From NCBI GenBank assembly GCA_948099385.1, contig CANUEZ040000165.1, positions 818,501 to 882,500 of the forward strand: a DNA stretch of 64,000 bases. The letters are read 5' to 3'. The translations under genes and the position numbers were made by a program. Position 1 is the stretch's first letter. Every line of letters starts with the position of its first letter. Positions 11,018-21,831 of the stretch are shown here, piece by piece. Source of the DNA: Fasciola hepatica. Taxonomy: Eukaryota > Platyhelminthes > Trematoda > Plagiorchiida > Fasciolidae. The notes beneath the pieces are model-generated. The model did no database searches. It was not told the origin of the DNA and worked only from the letters and a program-made list of their open reading frames with translations.

Positions 11018-14000
11018 CTAGTCGCGAAAACGTGCTGGGCAAAAGATCCTCCGACCGGAACGTGAGACGGGAGCCTCATTCACGGATGGGTGCGTAGGCG
11101 TACTCTGCTGACTTGAACGTGAGACAGTATTCTCATTCGAGGACGTAGCAGTACCAACTGGGTGCTGTCCTGAACGTGAGAAGATAGCCTCATTCGAAGT
11201 CGTAGCAGGCAACGCTAACTGCAGACCTTGACGTGACACGAAAGTGTCGTCAACAGGTAGTGCAGGGTTAACATTGAATCTCATATCAGCGGGCGACACG
11301 CTATCATCAACGTACGCGGCTTTGAGACGATCGATGCTAACGGTATCGACGCGACCGTGTCGATCAACCTCAAAGGTCTTATCGTGACGAGAAATCACGC
11401 GAAATGGACCTTCGTAAGGCTGTTGTAATGGTTTCCGTACCGAATCAACACGAATGAATACTTACGAACAAGTTTCGAGTTCGGTCGGAACAAAAACCTG
11501 TCGTCGCTGCATTCGAGTCTGCGCCGGAACGAGATTTTGCATGTACGTAGACAAACGGTGAACGTTAGTCTGTACGGCAAGTGAGTCTGTACTCCGTGGC
11601 GTAAAGAATTCCCCAGGCAGTCGTAATGTCGTGCCGTAGACAAGTTCTGCGGCGGAACATTGGATATCTGCCTTTATGCAAGTCCTGATACCAAGCAGAA
11701 CTAACGGTAACGTTTCGTACCAGTCGGGGCTCTCGTGTGCTTTAAGAGCCGCTTTGAGTTGGCGATGAAAACGCTCGACTAAACCATTCGATGTCGGATG
11801 GTACGCGGTCGTGCGGATGAGTTCCGTACCCGGCATGTGAGTTAATGAAGAGAATAGATCCGACTCAAATTGTTGCCCTCGATCGGTAGTGATTGTGGAA
11901 GGACAACCATGTGAAGCTATCCATCGTTCTGTCAGATGTCGATCCACTGATTCGGCCGTGACGACGGAGATGGGAATAGCCTCGGGCCACCTCGTAAACC
12001 TATCGATGCACGTTAGGAAAGAGGTATACCGGTGTGATGGGGTCAATGGACCCACAATGTCTACGTGGATATGATCGAAGCGAGAATCAGGCGTAGCAAA
12101 AGTACCGATAGGTGAAGCTACGTGCCTATGCACTTTAGATCGTTGACATTGTAGACACTGTTTTGCCCACATACGAACATCTTTATTCATGGACGGCCAG
12201 ACGTATCGTGCAGCTACTAATCGGAGACTGGCTGCAATGCCTGGATGTGAGAGTCCATGGAGGGTATCGAACAGGAGACGTCGATACGCAGAGGGTACGA
12301 CTGGTCGAGGTATGCCAGTAGACATGTCGCCGAGTATAGTCCCAGCACTGGTGGCCAGAGGTGCAGACTGACACTAGCGACGATGACTGAGCTGCTTCCA
12401 TACATGAAGAATCCTGTGCTTGTGCGGCAGCCATGGCAGGGATGTCTAAAACCGGAGATTTAATGGCATTAAGCGGAATACGCGACAAAGCATCTGCAAC
12501 GCAGTTCGACTCATCTTTAACGAGTCGTAGGTCGGTCGTGAACTGAGAAATATAGTCTAAATGTCTGACTTCTCGTGGGGAGTAACGGTCGGGCTTAGTA
12601 TGCAATGCATTCATGAGAGGCTTGTGGTCAGTGTAGAGGATAAAATATCGACCCTCGACTGCATGGCGAAAGTGCTTAACGGCATTATATGCAGCCAGCA
12701 GTTAACGACCAAAAGCACTATATTTGGTTTCCGTGGGATTGAGGCGTCGAGAGTAGAACTCCAATGGCTGCCATATCCCAGAAACAGACTGTTGCATGAC
12801 CGCTCCGATGGCAAAGTCGGATGCATCTACCGCTATGCTTAGCGTGGCGGATGGAACTGGGTGCATTAGGAGCGTGGTCTGAGCTAATGTCGCTTTAATT
12901 TCCGAAAACGCTACTCATGCGGCATCCGTAAGCGGCAACTTACGTGGATTGCCACGAAGTAGGTCAGGTAATGGAAGCAAACGTTCAGCGGCATGGGGTA
13001 TGAAACGACGATAAAAGTTAACTAACCTCAAAAATGCCTTGAGCTCCTTGATTGAGGACGGCACGGCGTAATCTAGAATAGCGCGCACTTTATCCTCGCA
13101 AGGCTTAATACCCTCTCGAGTGATCTTGTGGCCGAGGAACACAAGTTCCGGTTTGCCAAGTTCACATTTATCAGGATTGACTACTATTCGATGTTCGGAC
13201 AAACGTTGAAATAGTGGCGTCAAATGTTGGAAATGTTCATCTACGCTCGACGATGCGATTAGCAAGTCATCGATATAGACGTGAACAAATTCCAAGTCTC
13301 GTGTAATGCTATCGATAAACCTCTGGAATGTTTGAGCAGCATTTCGCAAACCAGAAGGCATACATAGAAACTGAAACAAACCAAAAGGAGTCGTGACAGC
13401 GGTTTTCTCGACATCTTCAGCGGCGACTGGGATCTGGTGATAGGCTCGCACCAAATCGATCTTAGAAAACACAGTCGTGCCGTGAAGTGATGCCGTGATG
13501 TCGTGTATGCGGGGTATCGGATAACTATCGTGACGGGTAACCGAATTTAGTGCGCGATAGTCGCCACATGGTCGCCAGCTAACGCCATCTTTCTTAAGAG
13601 CCATGTGCAGAGATGAGGTCCATGGACTATGAGAAGGACGAACAATACCTTTAGAAAGTAAAGTGTCAAACTCACGTTTGGCGAAAACCAATATATCCGG
13701 TGCCAGTCGGCGAGGTCGTGTCGTAACTGGTGGCCCGTTAGTGACAATGTGGTGTGCCATACGATCGGTCACCGTCTCTATCTCTTCAAATGGTTTAGTC
13801 AAAGTGGGTAATTTAATGAACAAAGACTGAAAATCGTAAGGAATGTTAGAAAACAATCCTGTGATTCGGTGTGCATCTGTTCGAGCTGCAATACCCGTAA
13901 ATTTAATGTCCGACAAAGGATCGATAAGCTGCAGCCTACGTGAATCAACAAGTAATTCATAGTGCTGCAGAAAATCGATTCCCAGTATGCCTGTGGGAAC

Positions 14001-14309
14001 GTCCGCAAGAATGAACGTCCACAGATACCGTCGTCGTGGTCCCAGGTTGACCGCAAGCTGTCTCGTGCTGTAGGTAGGAATGGAGGAACCATTCGCCGCT
14101 GACAGCCGAAGCAAAGAAGCTCGTGGCTTGTCTTCGCCAACCGGCAAGACAGAAACTTTGGCCTCAGTATGGACTAGGAACCTAGAGTTGGTGCACGAAT
14201 CATGCACGTAAAATAAACGGCCAACCTGAGACTGATTGCCGGCGAGTACGGCCGCTTCTACTCGCCGACCGTGGCGTTTCCCGCCGCGTGTGAACACGGC
14301 TGTCTGCAC
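11018..14309 (-). pseudogene. Gypsy A pol: protease-RT-RNase H-integrase, broken
   Basis: The first frame (14,309-12,915) holds the retropepsin, whose active-site triplet reads HTE ([13 protein letters not shown]) where DTG is required, so the protease is inactivated; LGIDFL follows. RT has [26 protein letters not shown] and an intact VYIDD. A tga at 12,915-12,917 stops the frame just before RNase H, which continues (DASDFAIGAV, YTDHKPLMNAL, NCVADALSRI). The integrase lies in another frame (12,325-11,462): the HHCC zinc module (GLSHPG, CLQC), then VDIVGPL, TTDRGQQF and NGLVERFHR giving D, D and E. A further frame change near 11,460 leads to a chromodomain-less C-terminal tail (11,398-11,018) with three imperfect repeats containing NE and SRSGQ-like motifs. 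Confidence 0.88.
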
Positions 14310-15121
14310 CTACGGGCGGCTGGTCCGAAAACGCGATGGAACCAACAAAAGCCGCTGGTAAGATGATCTGGTTTGGATGAGGCAGGTGAGGCGGATTCAC
14401 GGCGGACGTGGGCATTGGAGGGCGCCCGTCCGTGCCGTTGTTTACGTGGGCTACTGCGAGGAGTAGGCATTTTAACTCTGTCCTTGATGGACAGGCGGCG
14501 CTGGGTGGATCGAGAGTGCCGAGGCCTCTCCGGCGATTCATTCAGGTCGACACCCCTAGGATTGCGCGATGTCTTGGCAATGAGGGGATTAGCCCCACTG
14601 CCGACACGTGCGACAAGCTTGTCAGCCACGGCGGCTGCTCGTTCCAAGGACGAGTCCTCGAGGTGAGCAGTAACGTTGGTCTGAACAAGGAAGAGTAGAG
14701 AGTCCAACCACAGTTCCTTAACTATCTCCGAATCCTTCTCGGCGGGCCCTGCCAAAGACCTGAGATGAGCTAGGTGGCGGCTGGGTTTAGTATCCCCTAT
14801 GGGGTGCCGTGCTAGTAGCTGACGTAACCGTTCCTCCCGAGAAGGAAGGAACTGTTGCAGTATAGCCTCCTTAAGCCGATCGTACGGCAGCAATTGAGGA
14901 GGATTTAATACCAAATCCCTCACCGAGGCGATGACATCACCTGGAATTGCCTCTAAGGCGTAGGAAAATCGTTGGCGTTGGCCAACAATCCTACGTGCCT
15001 CAAATTGCAGTTCCAAGGCTGCAAACCAAACCTCTGGATCATGAGGGATAAACGCCAATGGTTTAAAGGCAACCGCAGACAGAGTGAGATCTGTGTCGAG
15101 CTGCGCCTTTTACTCTGTCAT
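14258..15121 (-). pseudogene. Gypsy A gag with CHCC motif and a stop at codon 4
   Basis: The capsid-type protein of gypsy A. An ATG at 15,121 is followed after three codons by taa (15,110-15,112), then about 285 open codons through 14,258. The segment AFIPHDPEVWFAALELQFEA and the conserved LKELWLD-type region match element B, and the C-terminal [14 protein letters not shown]...C is the zinc-binding motif C-x2-H-x9-C-x3-C. Pol starts in the -1 frame and overlaps gag by about 50 nt, as in elements that express pol by frameshifting. The early stop probably abolishes translation from the normal start. Confidence 0.8.
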
Positions 15122-15242
15122 GGTTACGTTGCGATAAAATATCGTAAAAAATATATATCGTGCAACGAAAGGAGGACGTGAAACAGAGATAAATCGCAGA
15201 CTCATCGGGCGGGCGTATATTCCAGGAGGTTCTGGAAGTTTT

Positions 15243-15253
15243 TGGGCTCACCA
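15243..15253 (-). other. Primer-binding site of gypsy A
   Basis: On minus, TGGTGAGCCCA immediately follows the 5' LTR, the position where a tRNA 3' end anneals. Gypsy B carries the same TGGTGAGCCC at its LTR border. I could not match it to a specific tRNA from memory. Confidence 0.6.
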
Positions 15254-15666
15254 ATATAGAAAACATTCGAGAGCGGCTGGCGAACGTGTCTTCTATCGGG
15301 TCTAGCAGCGAATACCAACGATATCCCCTCTATCGGACGAATAGAGAAGACGTAAGTCGGTTTACAAATGCGAGGTGTGTTCTATATATCGTGGCACCGA
15401 AACAGTACCGATACGAGAGATACATCGAACGGAAGACGGAAAGAAACGCGACGGCTGTGCAGAGAGCGAACCGCGAGCGAACAACCGAAAGTGAAAGTGA
15501 TTTGAAACGAGGTAGACGGAAACCTCGAAAAAGTCAGTCCAGTAAAACGTAGGCAACCGGAGAACACTGTGAGGTCGATGTCAAACAACGGAAATGATCG
15601 TAGAGAAAAAGATCCAAAATGTTGTCCAGAAAACAGTCATTTTTTAGAATGATCGAGGTAACAACA
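15254..15666 (-). repeat. 5' LTR of gypsy A
   Basis: It pairs with 10,046-10,459. On minus it begins TGTTGTTACC and ends next to the primer-binding site. The outer flank (15,667 onward) contains ACTGA-type pentamers like those left of the 3' LTR. Confidence 0.85.
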
Positions 15667-15750
15667 CACAGGGAAAACTGAACTGAAAATCTCAAGGTCA
15701 ACTGGGCTTCATTTTTGTTCGCCTACTGTCGTGCCGTTTCTTGGTATTTA

Positions 15751-15858
15751 ACTTCAGTTCAGTTCAGTTTGCACAACATGGGTACAGACCACGGACGATC
15801 GAGCTTCCCGAATTCCTTCGACGGTGTGCAAACCAATTATGTACCCACCAATGCACTG
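15751..15858 (-). repeat. Fragment of LINE-2 family 5' region
   Basis: The minus strand matches 5,530-5,618 (GTGCAAACTGAACTG and GAAGGAATTC shared). It abuts the left arm of the inverted CR1 duplication. Confidence 0.45.
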
Positions 15859-16582
15859 CTGTGCACCGCTGGGCAAGAGTGACCACGTGTGTCAAAATCG
15901 CCATATGCATGCGGCAACCCAAGGTACTGAACCTTCAAGGCTGGTCAGACGTTTCGGTAGTATGGGCATGGATAGGCTTCGTAATAGGGCGATGGATTTG
16001 ACCTGGGATACGATAGAGGGGGCTACTGTCGAAGAGCGCTAGCAGGTCATAAAGGGATCCGTGATTGCCCTACATGAAGAGTTCGCACCCTTGAAACGAA
16101 GGAGTGAGGAGGGCAGACCCATGTGGTGGAAGGCTGAAACAGCCATCAAAAGTAGAAACTGCAGCTGGAACCAGTACAAAGCTTCCGGCAGTCAGCTAGC
16201 CTGGAACCGCTATACAAAGTTTAGAAACGAGACTGTGAGCCTTCTGCGAATTCCCAAGCGAGGATTTGAGCTCAGAATGGCCCAGTGCGTAAGACAACAG
16301 CCGAAAACATTCTACAGCTATGTGCAGTCAAAGGGCTCAACAGAGAATGCCGTAGGTCCACTATCCACTAGGGACCATGGTATTGTTACTGATGACTAGG
16401 GCAAAGCAGACGCCCTGGGGAAATACTTTGGTAGTGTATATAGGATAGATAGTGGCCTACGAGTCAGTCTGGCTCTGGTGCATCCTCCTCCTCAGTTAAA
16501 CGAGCTAAATCTCTCAGAGGAAAGCGTGCGTAAGTACCTACAGGAATTAAACAGCAACAAGTCAGCGGGCCCAGATGGCATT
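15859..16582 (+). pseudogene. CR1-like LINE-3, left inverted arm (end of EN to start of RT)
   Basis: It encodes the end of a CR1-like endonuclease (LGKSDHVC), the linker, and the first RT motif (NSNKSAGPDGI), with in-frame stops before QVIKG and before GKADALG. The sequence stops exactly where the gypsy B 3' LTR begins. The same 724 bases occur in opposite orientation at 22,485-23,208, without length difference and sharing both stops; four amino-acid differences were seen (Ile/Thr, Asp/Gly, Pro/Ser, Gly/Asp). The element was therefore already dead when duplicated. Confidence 0.85.
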
Positions 16583-16852
16583 TTTAGGATTTATGTCAGT
16601 TAAGTCAGGACCTGCTCCCGTATAGAGTCTATAGCCCGTGGTCCTCGGTATGTGACACGATAGTGAATATACTCGGCAGCGCGCAAAGCAGAACTCAAAA
16701 CGCTGGAGCGGGACAACGTGTGTATTGGAGGAGCGCAACGGCGTGCAGACGACGTACACAGGCGGAGCAAGTGGCGCCACCAAAAACGGTCATTGTTCAA
16801 ATAAACAAATTTGATAGTCTTCGTCATCGAGTGCTTTATTGGTAGCACTACA
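16583..16852 (-). repeat. 3' LTR of gypsy B (270 bp)
   Basis: Bases 16,583-16,741 repeat at 21,671-21,830. On minus the LTR begins TGTAGTGCTACC after the purine tract CTAGGGGGAGACCCC (16,853-16,867). It abuts LINE-3 at its outer end. Confidence 0.85.
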
Positions 16853-17433
16853 GGGGTCTCCCCCTAGAAGGCCGACGCAGTTGGGCTTCGACCCGTGATG
16901 GGTACGTCGGATTCGGTGGCGAGAGACGTTTTCCATGCCTCCCGCCGCGGTCAAACACAACAGCGAAGCCAGCACAAGCCGTTCTTCATGACTCACACTG
17001 GTCGCTGTGCGTCGATCGCAAAATTGCGTCCTCCTCAAAATGTTCCGACCGGGGTAGATCCTGTTCGTGACCTGGCGGTGGTGGTTGTGTTGTAGGGTTT
17101 GTCGTTGTCGGCATATCCCAAAGTTCCGTGTCCCTGTGGTTGTCATTGCCTTCGTAAGCGAGCCAGCGTCCGGCGTCAAATGGGTCCAGTCGCGATCCAG
17201 TGAGCCTTGTGTTGGAGCCATGCGAGATCCTGGAATTCCATCTGGTTCTGTCTGACGGGACGAGCTGGAAGGAAAGAAACACAAGGAAGCTGCGCCTCGA
17301 GGCGCGATCGGATATTCGACTGAGGGGGACATACCGGCGCAATACAGGCTGCCGCCACTCTTGTCGTGATCACCCCGTGGTCGTGCATTCATGTATAATA
17401 GGACTATGTACAAGTTGAATATGAAGAGTAAAC
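16853..17433 (-). other. Gypsy B purine tract and region 3' of pol
   Basis: Starts with the purine tract (minus CTAGGGGGAGACCCC). A minus frame of 207 codons (17,413-16,790) and another of 118 (17,342-16,986) are open here; neither shows a domain I recognise, and the first runs on into the LTR. Gypsy A has a comparable but unrelated-looking spacer. Confidence 0.45.
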
Positions 17434-20400
17434 TTAAATATATACAACTGTTACATATTCAGAAAACCTCGTTGGCTGTCGCAGCTCGCGGCCGCGTCGA
17501 TTTCTCCTGTTGATCGGTGCAGCTGTGTCTTTCGTGGAGTTTGGTGTTGCAACAGGTAACGAGGGGTCGTTAGTGGGAGTAACAGGGGCCGATTCGTGAC
17601 GACTAACCGAAGGTTGTGAGCAGGTAGGGACACTGAGAGGGTTGTTCGAGGTGGGTTCTGCCTCGATGAAGGCTGGTTTGAGGCGGTCTATGCTGATGGT
17701 CTCCTTCCTGCCCTCGACGTCCACCACGTATTTCTTTTCCTTTCGCTGGACGACGCGGAACGGGCCAGAGTAAGCCGCCTGCAGTGGTGATCGCACTGCA
17801 TCTACTCGAATAAAAACTTGGCTGGTGGTAGCTAGAGCGGTAGGTATGTAGTTGCTCAGGGTTTGTTCTCGTGGTGGGGTGGGCTTTATCACCCGCATTT
17901 GGTGCGACAGCCGTTTTGCGTAATCCCCGTAATTAAAACTCATAGGTGGTAATGGAGAAACCAACTCACCTGGAAGTCGTAGTGTGCAACCATAAACCAG
18001 TTCAGCCGCCGTAACACCCATATCGGCTTTAACGGTGTTACGCAGTCCTAAGAGAACGATCGGCAAAACTTCACTCCATAATGGATTATCACGAGCACGA
18101 AGGGCAGCTTTCAGCTGGCGATGGAATCGCTCCACCATGCCATTGGCCTGAGGATGATAGGCTGTCGTCTTGTTGTGTCGACAACCGAATGCGTTTAGTA
18201 GCTCGTGGAAGGCGCCGTCGAAATGAGAACCGCGATCAGTGGTCACGATAGCAGGGCAACCGAACTGACTCACCCAACCGGTTAGAAATGCTTTTGCAGC
18301 TTCCTCTGAGGTTGGGCGAGGAATAGGTATGGCCTGTGGCCAGCGAGTGAAACGATCTACGCAAGTGAGGATGTAGACGCAGCCATTGGATGGCGGAAGT
18401 GGCCCCACGAGATCCACATGCACATGATGAAAGCGTGCGTTCGGTTCGCAGAATGTGCCTAAAGTAGATTTGGTGTGACGATGTATCTTAACTCGTTGGC
18501 ACTGGAGACAAGCACGAGCCCAAAGACGTACGTCACGTTTGACGCAAGGCCAGACGAATCGCTCGGTGACTAGTTTCACTGAGGCGGTTACCCCAGGGTG
18601 CGATAAGTTATGGAGGCTGGTAAAAACTCGTCGGCGAAAACTGGCAGGAACCAGTGGTCGGGGTCGACCTTGTGACACATCGCAAATGATAGTTACGTCC
18701 GAAGTTGGAAGGGCCACTGCCACTAGGTGCAGGGAGCTGTTGTGTCTGAGTTGCTCTACCTCAGGATCTGTCGTTTGGGCTGCGGCGATTGCTTCTAGGT
18801 CTATGCCCATGGGTAGTGGGTAGTCGATATTGTGGACGCGTGAGAGTGCGTCTGCCACGGGATTGTGTGCCCCAGAGACGTGTCGAATGTCCGTAGTAAA
18901 CTGCGAAACATAGTCTAAGTGGCGAATCTCGCGTGGCGAATATCGGTCAGAAGCTGACTGGAGGGCGTACACTAGTGGTTTATGATCTGTAAACACTGTG
19001 AACAATTGGCCCTCGAGTGTGTGCCGGAAGTGTCGGATACCCAAATAGATTGCCAGAAGTTCTCTGCTGAACGTACTATATCGGGATTCCGCAGGCTGGA
19101 GACGCTTGGAGAAGAAAGCTATTGGTTGCCATGAATTGTTGACGAATTGCTGCAACACTGCGCCAACAGCCGTGTCCGAAGCATCTGTTCCTAATGCCAG
19201 GGGAGCAGAAGGATCGGGATGTGCAAGGAGTGCTATGTTGGCGATAGCATCCTTGATCAAAGTAAACGCTGCTTGCGCCGTGTCGGGAAAAATGAATTTC
19301 CGCTTACCTCCACGTAAAAGGTCTGTTAGAGGCTGCATTATTTCGGCGCAGTGTGGGATAAAGCGGCGATAAAAGTTAACCAGGCCAGAAAATTGGCGCA
19401 ACTGTCGGTAAGAGTGAGGCTCAGGATAGTCGCGAATTGCCGCCACCTTGTCAGGCAGGGGCTGTATGCCTGAGGCTGAGATTTCGTGACCTAGGAACGT
19501 GATGGTCGTCTTACCTAATTCGCACTTAGCAGAGTTAATGGTTACACCGTGTTGGCTAAGGCGCTCAAAAAGAGCACGCAGGTGTGTCATATGCTCTTCT
19601 TTTGAAGAACTTGCCACCAAAATATCGTCTAAGTACACGTAGACATTCTTCAAACCGCGTGTTGCCTCATGCATAAACCTTTGAAAGGTTTGGGCTGCAT
19701 TGCTGAGCCCAAAAGGCATGCGCAAAAACTCGAATAGTCCGAATGGAGTTGTGACAGCGGTTTTAGGGATGTCAGCCTCTGCTACTGGGATTTGGTGGTA
19801 TGCTCTGACGAGGTCGATTCTGCTGAAAACAGAACAACCAGACAGGGTAGAAGTAAGATCTTGAATATGTGGAATGGGGTATCTGTCCGGGACAGTAGCC
19901 TGGTTGAGGGCCCTGTAGTCACCGCAGGGGCGCCAATCGCCATTAGGTTTAGGAACCATGTGAAGGGGCGAGGCCCAAGGGCTACTGGACGGGCGTATTA
20001 TGCCTAGTTCTAGCATGTGTTCAAACTCAGCCTGTGCTACGCGTAGCTTGTCTAGTGTCAACCGACGTGGTCGGCTAAATGCTGGGGGTCCTTTAGTGAC
20101 AATATGGTGGGTAACGTTAGTGGTCACCGCGGGAAGGGGGCCAGATTGTCTTAGCATTGCCGGGTAAGCTGAAAGTAGGTCTGCGTACGGGTGTTCGGCC
20201 TGCGGTTCGATGTATAGGGGCGTGATGTGATTCACGGAGGAATACGACCCGGTTACGGAAAGAGAAGTCTGCCGGTCGACAACTCTCCGGCCTCGTGCAT
20301 CGATCAGGAGGTCGAAATGGTCTAGGAAATCGATGCCTAGTATGGGATAAGGGACGTCCGCTACTATGAACACCCAGCGGAAGGTGCGGCGTAGTCCTAA

Positions 20401-20712
20401 GTTGAGTGTGAGTGACTTACGGCCGTAAGTAGCAATGGGAGTGCCATTGGCAGCACGGAGTTGTTGGACTGACGGGTTCGTTGCATCACCTGCCTCCTTT
20501 GGAATGACACTTACTGCTGCACCGGTGTCAATTAGGAACAGGCTATTGGAAACTAAATCTCGGACATGCAACAGACGACTGCTATTATGGCTGCCGACCG
20601 CGTTAGTCGCCGGAACGCGTCGGGATATTAGTTTCCCTGTTTGGCACCTGGGAAGGTGCAACCGGCTTCGCAGCACCGAGCCTTCTCCCCAAACCGTTTG
20701 TGGTATCGACAA
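17434..20712 (-). CDS. Gypsy B pol: protease-RT-RNase H-integrase, complete
   Basis: A 1,092-residue polyprotein. Retropepsin at about residues 50-150 has [14 protein letters not shown] and [16 protein letters not shown] (about 225-400) has [47 protein letters not shown] and VYLDD. RNase H (about 475-600) has [34 protein letters not shown] and FTDHKPL. Integrase (about 680-950) has the H-x-x-H/CLQC zinc module, [21 protein letters not shown] and [15 protein letters not shown], giving the DDE triad, then a basic tail ending near SRHE and RRGREL. No ATG precedes the first domain: pol lies in the -1 frame relative to gag and overlaps it by 85 nt, so translation by -1 frameshifting is likely. Confidence 0.93.
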   Translation of the reverse strand: MSIPQTVWGEGSVLRSRLHLPRCQTGKLISRRVPATNAVGSHNSSRLLHVRDLVSNSLFLIDTGAAVSVIPKEAGDATNPSVQQLRAANGTPIATYGRKSLTLNLGLRRTFRWVFIVADVPYPILGIDFLDHFDLLIDARGRRVVDRQTSLSVTGSYSSVNHITPLYIEPQAEHPYADLLSAYPAMLRQSGPLPAVTTNVTHHIVTKGPPAFSRPRRLTLDKLRVAQAEFEHMLELGIIRPSSSPWASPLHMVPKPNGDWRPCGDYRALNQATVPDRYPIPHIQDLTSTLSGCSVFSRIDLVRAYHQIPVAEADIPKTAVTTPFGLFEFLRMPFGLSNAAQTFQRFMHEATRGLKNVYVYLDDILVASSSKEEHMTHLRALFERLSQHGVTINSAKCELGKTTITFLGHEISASGIQPLPDKVAAIRDYPEPHSYRQLRQFSGLVNFYRRFIPHCAEIMQPLTDLLRGGKRKFIFPDTAQAAFTLIKDAIANIALLAHPDPSAPLALGTDASDTAVGAVLQQFVNNSWQPIAFFSKRLQPAESRYSTFSRELLAIYLGIRHFRHTLEGQLFTVFTDHKPLVYALQSASDRYSPREIRHLDYVSQFTTDIRHVSGAHNPVADALSRVHNIDYPLPMGIDLEAIAAAQTTDPEVEQLRHNSSLHLVAVALPTSDVTIICDVSQGRPRPLVPASFRRRVFTSLHNLSHPGVTASVKLVTERFVWPCVKRDVRLWARACLQCQRVKIHRHTKSTLGTFCEPNARFHHVHVDLVGPLPPSNGCVYILTCVDRFTRWPQAIPIPRPTSEEAAKAFLTGWVSQFGCPAIVTTDRGSHFDGAFHELLNAFGCRHNKTTAYHPQANGMVERFHRQLKAALRARDNPLWSEVLPIVLLGLRNTVKADMGVTAAELVYGCTLRLPGELVSPLPPMSFNYGDYAKRLSHQMRVIKPTPPREQTLSNYIPTALATTSQVFIRVDAVRSPLQAAYSGPFRVVQRKEKKYVVDVEGRKETISIDRLKPAFIEAEPTSNNPLSVPTCSQPSVSRHESAPVTPTNDPSLPVATPNSTKDTAAPINRRNRRGRELRQPTRFSEYVTVVYI

Positions 20713-21449
20713 TACGTTGATCGAGATGGGTTACCCAGGCGGTTAGGGGAAGGGCTTCTGAGACGTTCACGTCGGTCAGAGTTGTGATAAGATATATGGT
20801 TTCTACAGTGAGAACAACCAGGAGAGGAAAAACGTCTGAAAGCCCGCTCGAAAGCAGCTATCAGAGTATCCTCGGGGTGTGTTTCTACGGTGGGAGCTGT
20901 GGTCTGGGGGCTGCTCGAGTTTGTTACGGCGGTAATTTGTGGATGGTACCGGTCCATAATACCGTCCGCTAGTTTAGCCGCTTCTGTGAGCTTAAGGTGG
21001 CTGGAAACCTCGAGCAGTGCTTGAATGTTGGGTGGTAGTCGCTGTACCCACAACTCTTTGAGGACGTTTTCCTCTAAAAGTTGCCCTGCCAGCTGCTGCA
21101 TTTCTCTCAGTAATGCAGAGGGCTTCTTGCTACCTAACTCTGTCCCTTGGGTCAGCCGTTTTAGTCTGGACGATTCTGACGGTAAAAGACAAGAGATTAC
21201 CGCGTCTTTCACGGCTGTGTAAGAACTGTTATTAAATATTACGTCGCGTATCTGAGTAGCAACATCACGGGGAAGGCGACCGATAGTCCACAAGTAACGG
21301 GTTCGTTCGCTTGTAATTCTATGTGATTCGAACTCTGCCTCCAACATATGAAACCAGAGCTGAGGGTCATCAATAAAAAACTGAGGGACGGCTAGGGAGA
21401 CTGTCGAAACGGACGGTTCCGGGTCAGGTTTACGGTCGTTGCTAGCCAT
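20628..21449 (-). CDS. Gypsy B gag with CHCC motif, complete
   Basis: A 273-residue capsid-type protein with a clear ATG at 21,449. The N-terminal half has [20 protein letters not shown], matching the same position of gypsy A gag, then helices typical of a retrotransposon capsid and a hydrophilic linker. The C-terminus holds [18 protein letters not shown], the C-x2-H-x9-C-x3-C arrangement that separates CsRn1-type Gag from the usual CCHC knuckle. No stop or frameshift is present. Its expected job is RNA packaging and particle assembly in the cytoplasm. Confidence 0.9.
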   Translation of the reverse strand: MASNDRKPDPEPSVSTVSLAVPQFFIDDPQLWFHMLEAEFESHRITSERTRYLWTIGRLPRDVATQIRDVIFNNSSYTAVKDAVISCLLPSESSRLKRLTQGTELGSKKPSALLREMQQLAGQLLEENVLKELWVQRLPPNIQALLEVSSHLKLTEAAKLADGIMDRYHPQITAVTNSSSPQTTAPTVETHPEDTLIAAFERAFRRFSSPGCSHCRNHISYHNSDRRERLRSPSPNRLGNPSRSTYCRYHKRFGEKARCCEAGCTFPGAKQGN

Positions 21450-21660
21450 AGTTGCAATGGTATATCAAATGTAAAATGATATAAAGAGGTCAGTGCAGCA
21501 AAAGTGAAACACTTATAATATGGATATGAGAAAATATATATAAGGGATATGGTAACTGATATCCGGAATTTACCGTTTATATATCGGAAAAGTGTATATG
21601 TAAACGAATAACTGTGATTGAGGGACTTACGAATGTACTTCGAGAATTAATTTGTTCTTC
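21450..21660 (-). other. Gypsy B 5' leader
   Basis: About 210 bases between the primer-binding site and the gag ATG, A/T-rich with several ATAT runs. It is a likely packaging and translation leader; nothing else recognised. Confidence 0.5.
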
Positions 21661-21831
21661 GGGCTCACCAGTTTAGGATTTATGTCAGTTAAGTCAGGAC
21701 CTGCTCCCGTATAGAGTCTATAGCCCGTGGTCCTCGGTATGTGACACGATAGTGAATATACTCGGCAGCGCGCAAAGCAGAACTCAAAACGCTGGAGCGG
21801 GACAACGTGTGTATTGGAGGAGCGCAACGGC
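21661..21831 (-). repeat. Primer-binding site and truncated 5' LTR of gypsy B
   Basis: Minus TGGTGAGCCC (21,670-21,661) follows the LTR end. The LTR itself (21,671-21,831) matches 16,582-16,741 and then stops; the outer part present in the 3' LTR is replaced by LINE-3 sequence. Confidence 0.8.

Larger units (their letters stand above)
10046..15666 (-). mobile_element. Gypsy A: CsRn1-like Ty3/gypsy retrotransposon, two LTRs, decayed
   Basis: A 5.6-kb element on the minus strand bounded by LTRs of about 414 bp that align base for base at an offset of 5,208 with a handful of differences. In minus orientation the order is 5' LTR (15,666-15,254), primer-binding site, gag, pol (PR-RT-RH-IN), purine tract, 3' LTR (10,459-10,046). 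Gag carries a CHCC-type motif, a trait reported for the CsRn1 clade of trematodes and insects. No matching target duplication was seen at the outer ends. Nonsense codons, a mutated protease and at least three frame changes show it is dead, though the LTRs are still close. Confidence 0.88.
16583..21831 (-). mobile_element. Gypsy B: CsRn1-like Ty3/gypsy retrotransposon with intact gag and pol
   Basis: Minus-strand order is truncated 5' LTR (21,831-21,671), primer-binding site, gag, pol, purine tract, full 3' LTR (16,852-16,583). Both frames are open end to end and all catalytic motifs checked are normal, making this the best preserved element of the window. The 5' LTR lacks about 110 bases at its outer side, where LINE-3 sequence begins, so this copy probably has lost promoter sequence. 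Shared primer-binding site, LTR start TGTAGTG and domain order link it to gypsy A, but the LTRs and proteins are well diverged. Confidence 0.9.

Noticed and set aside
14373..14698. Overlapping plus frames of about 97 codons
   Set aside because: Antisense to gypsy A gag, which explains the coding bias.
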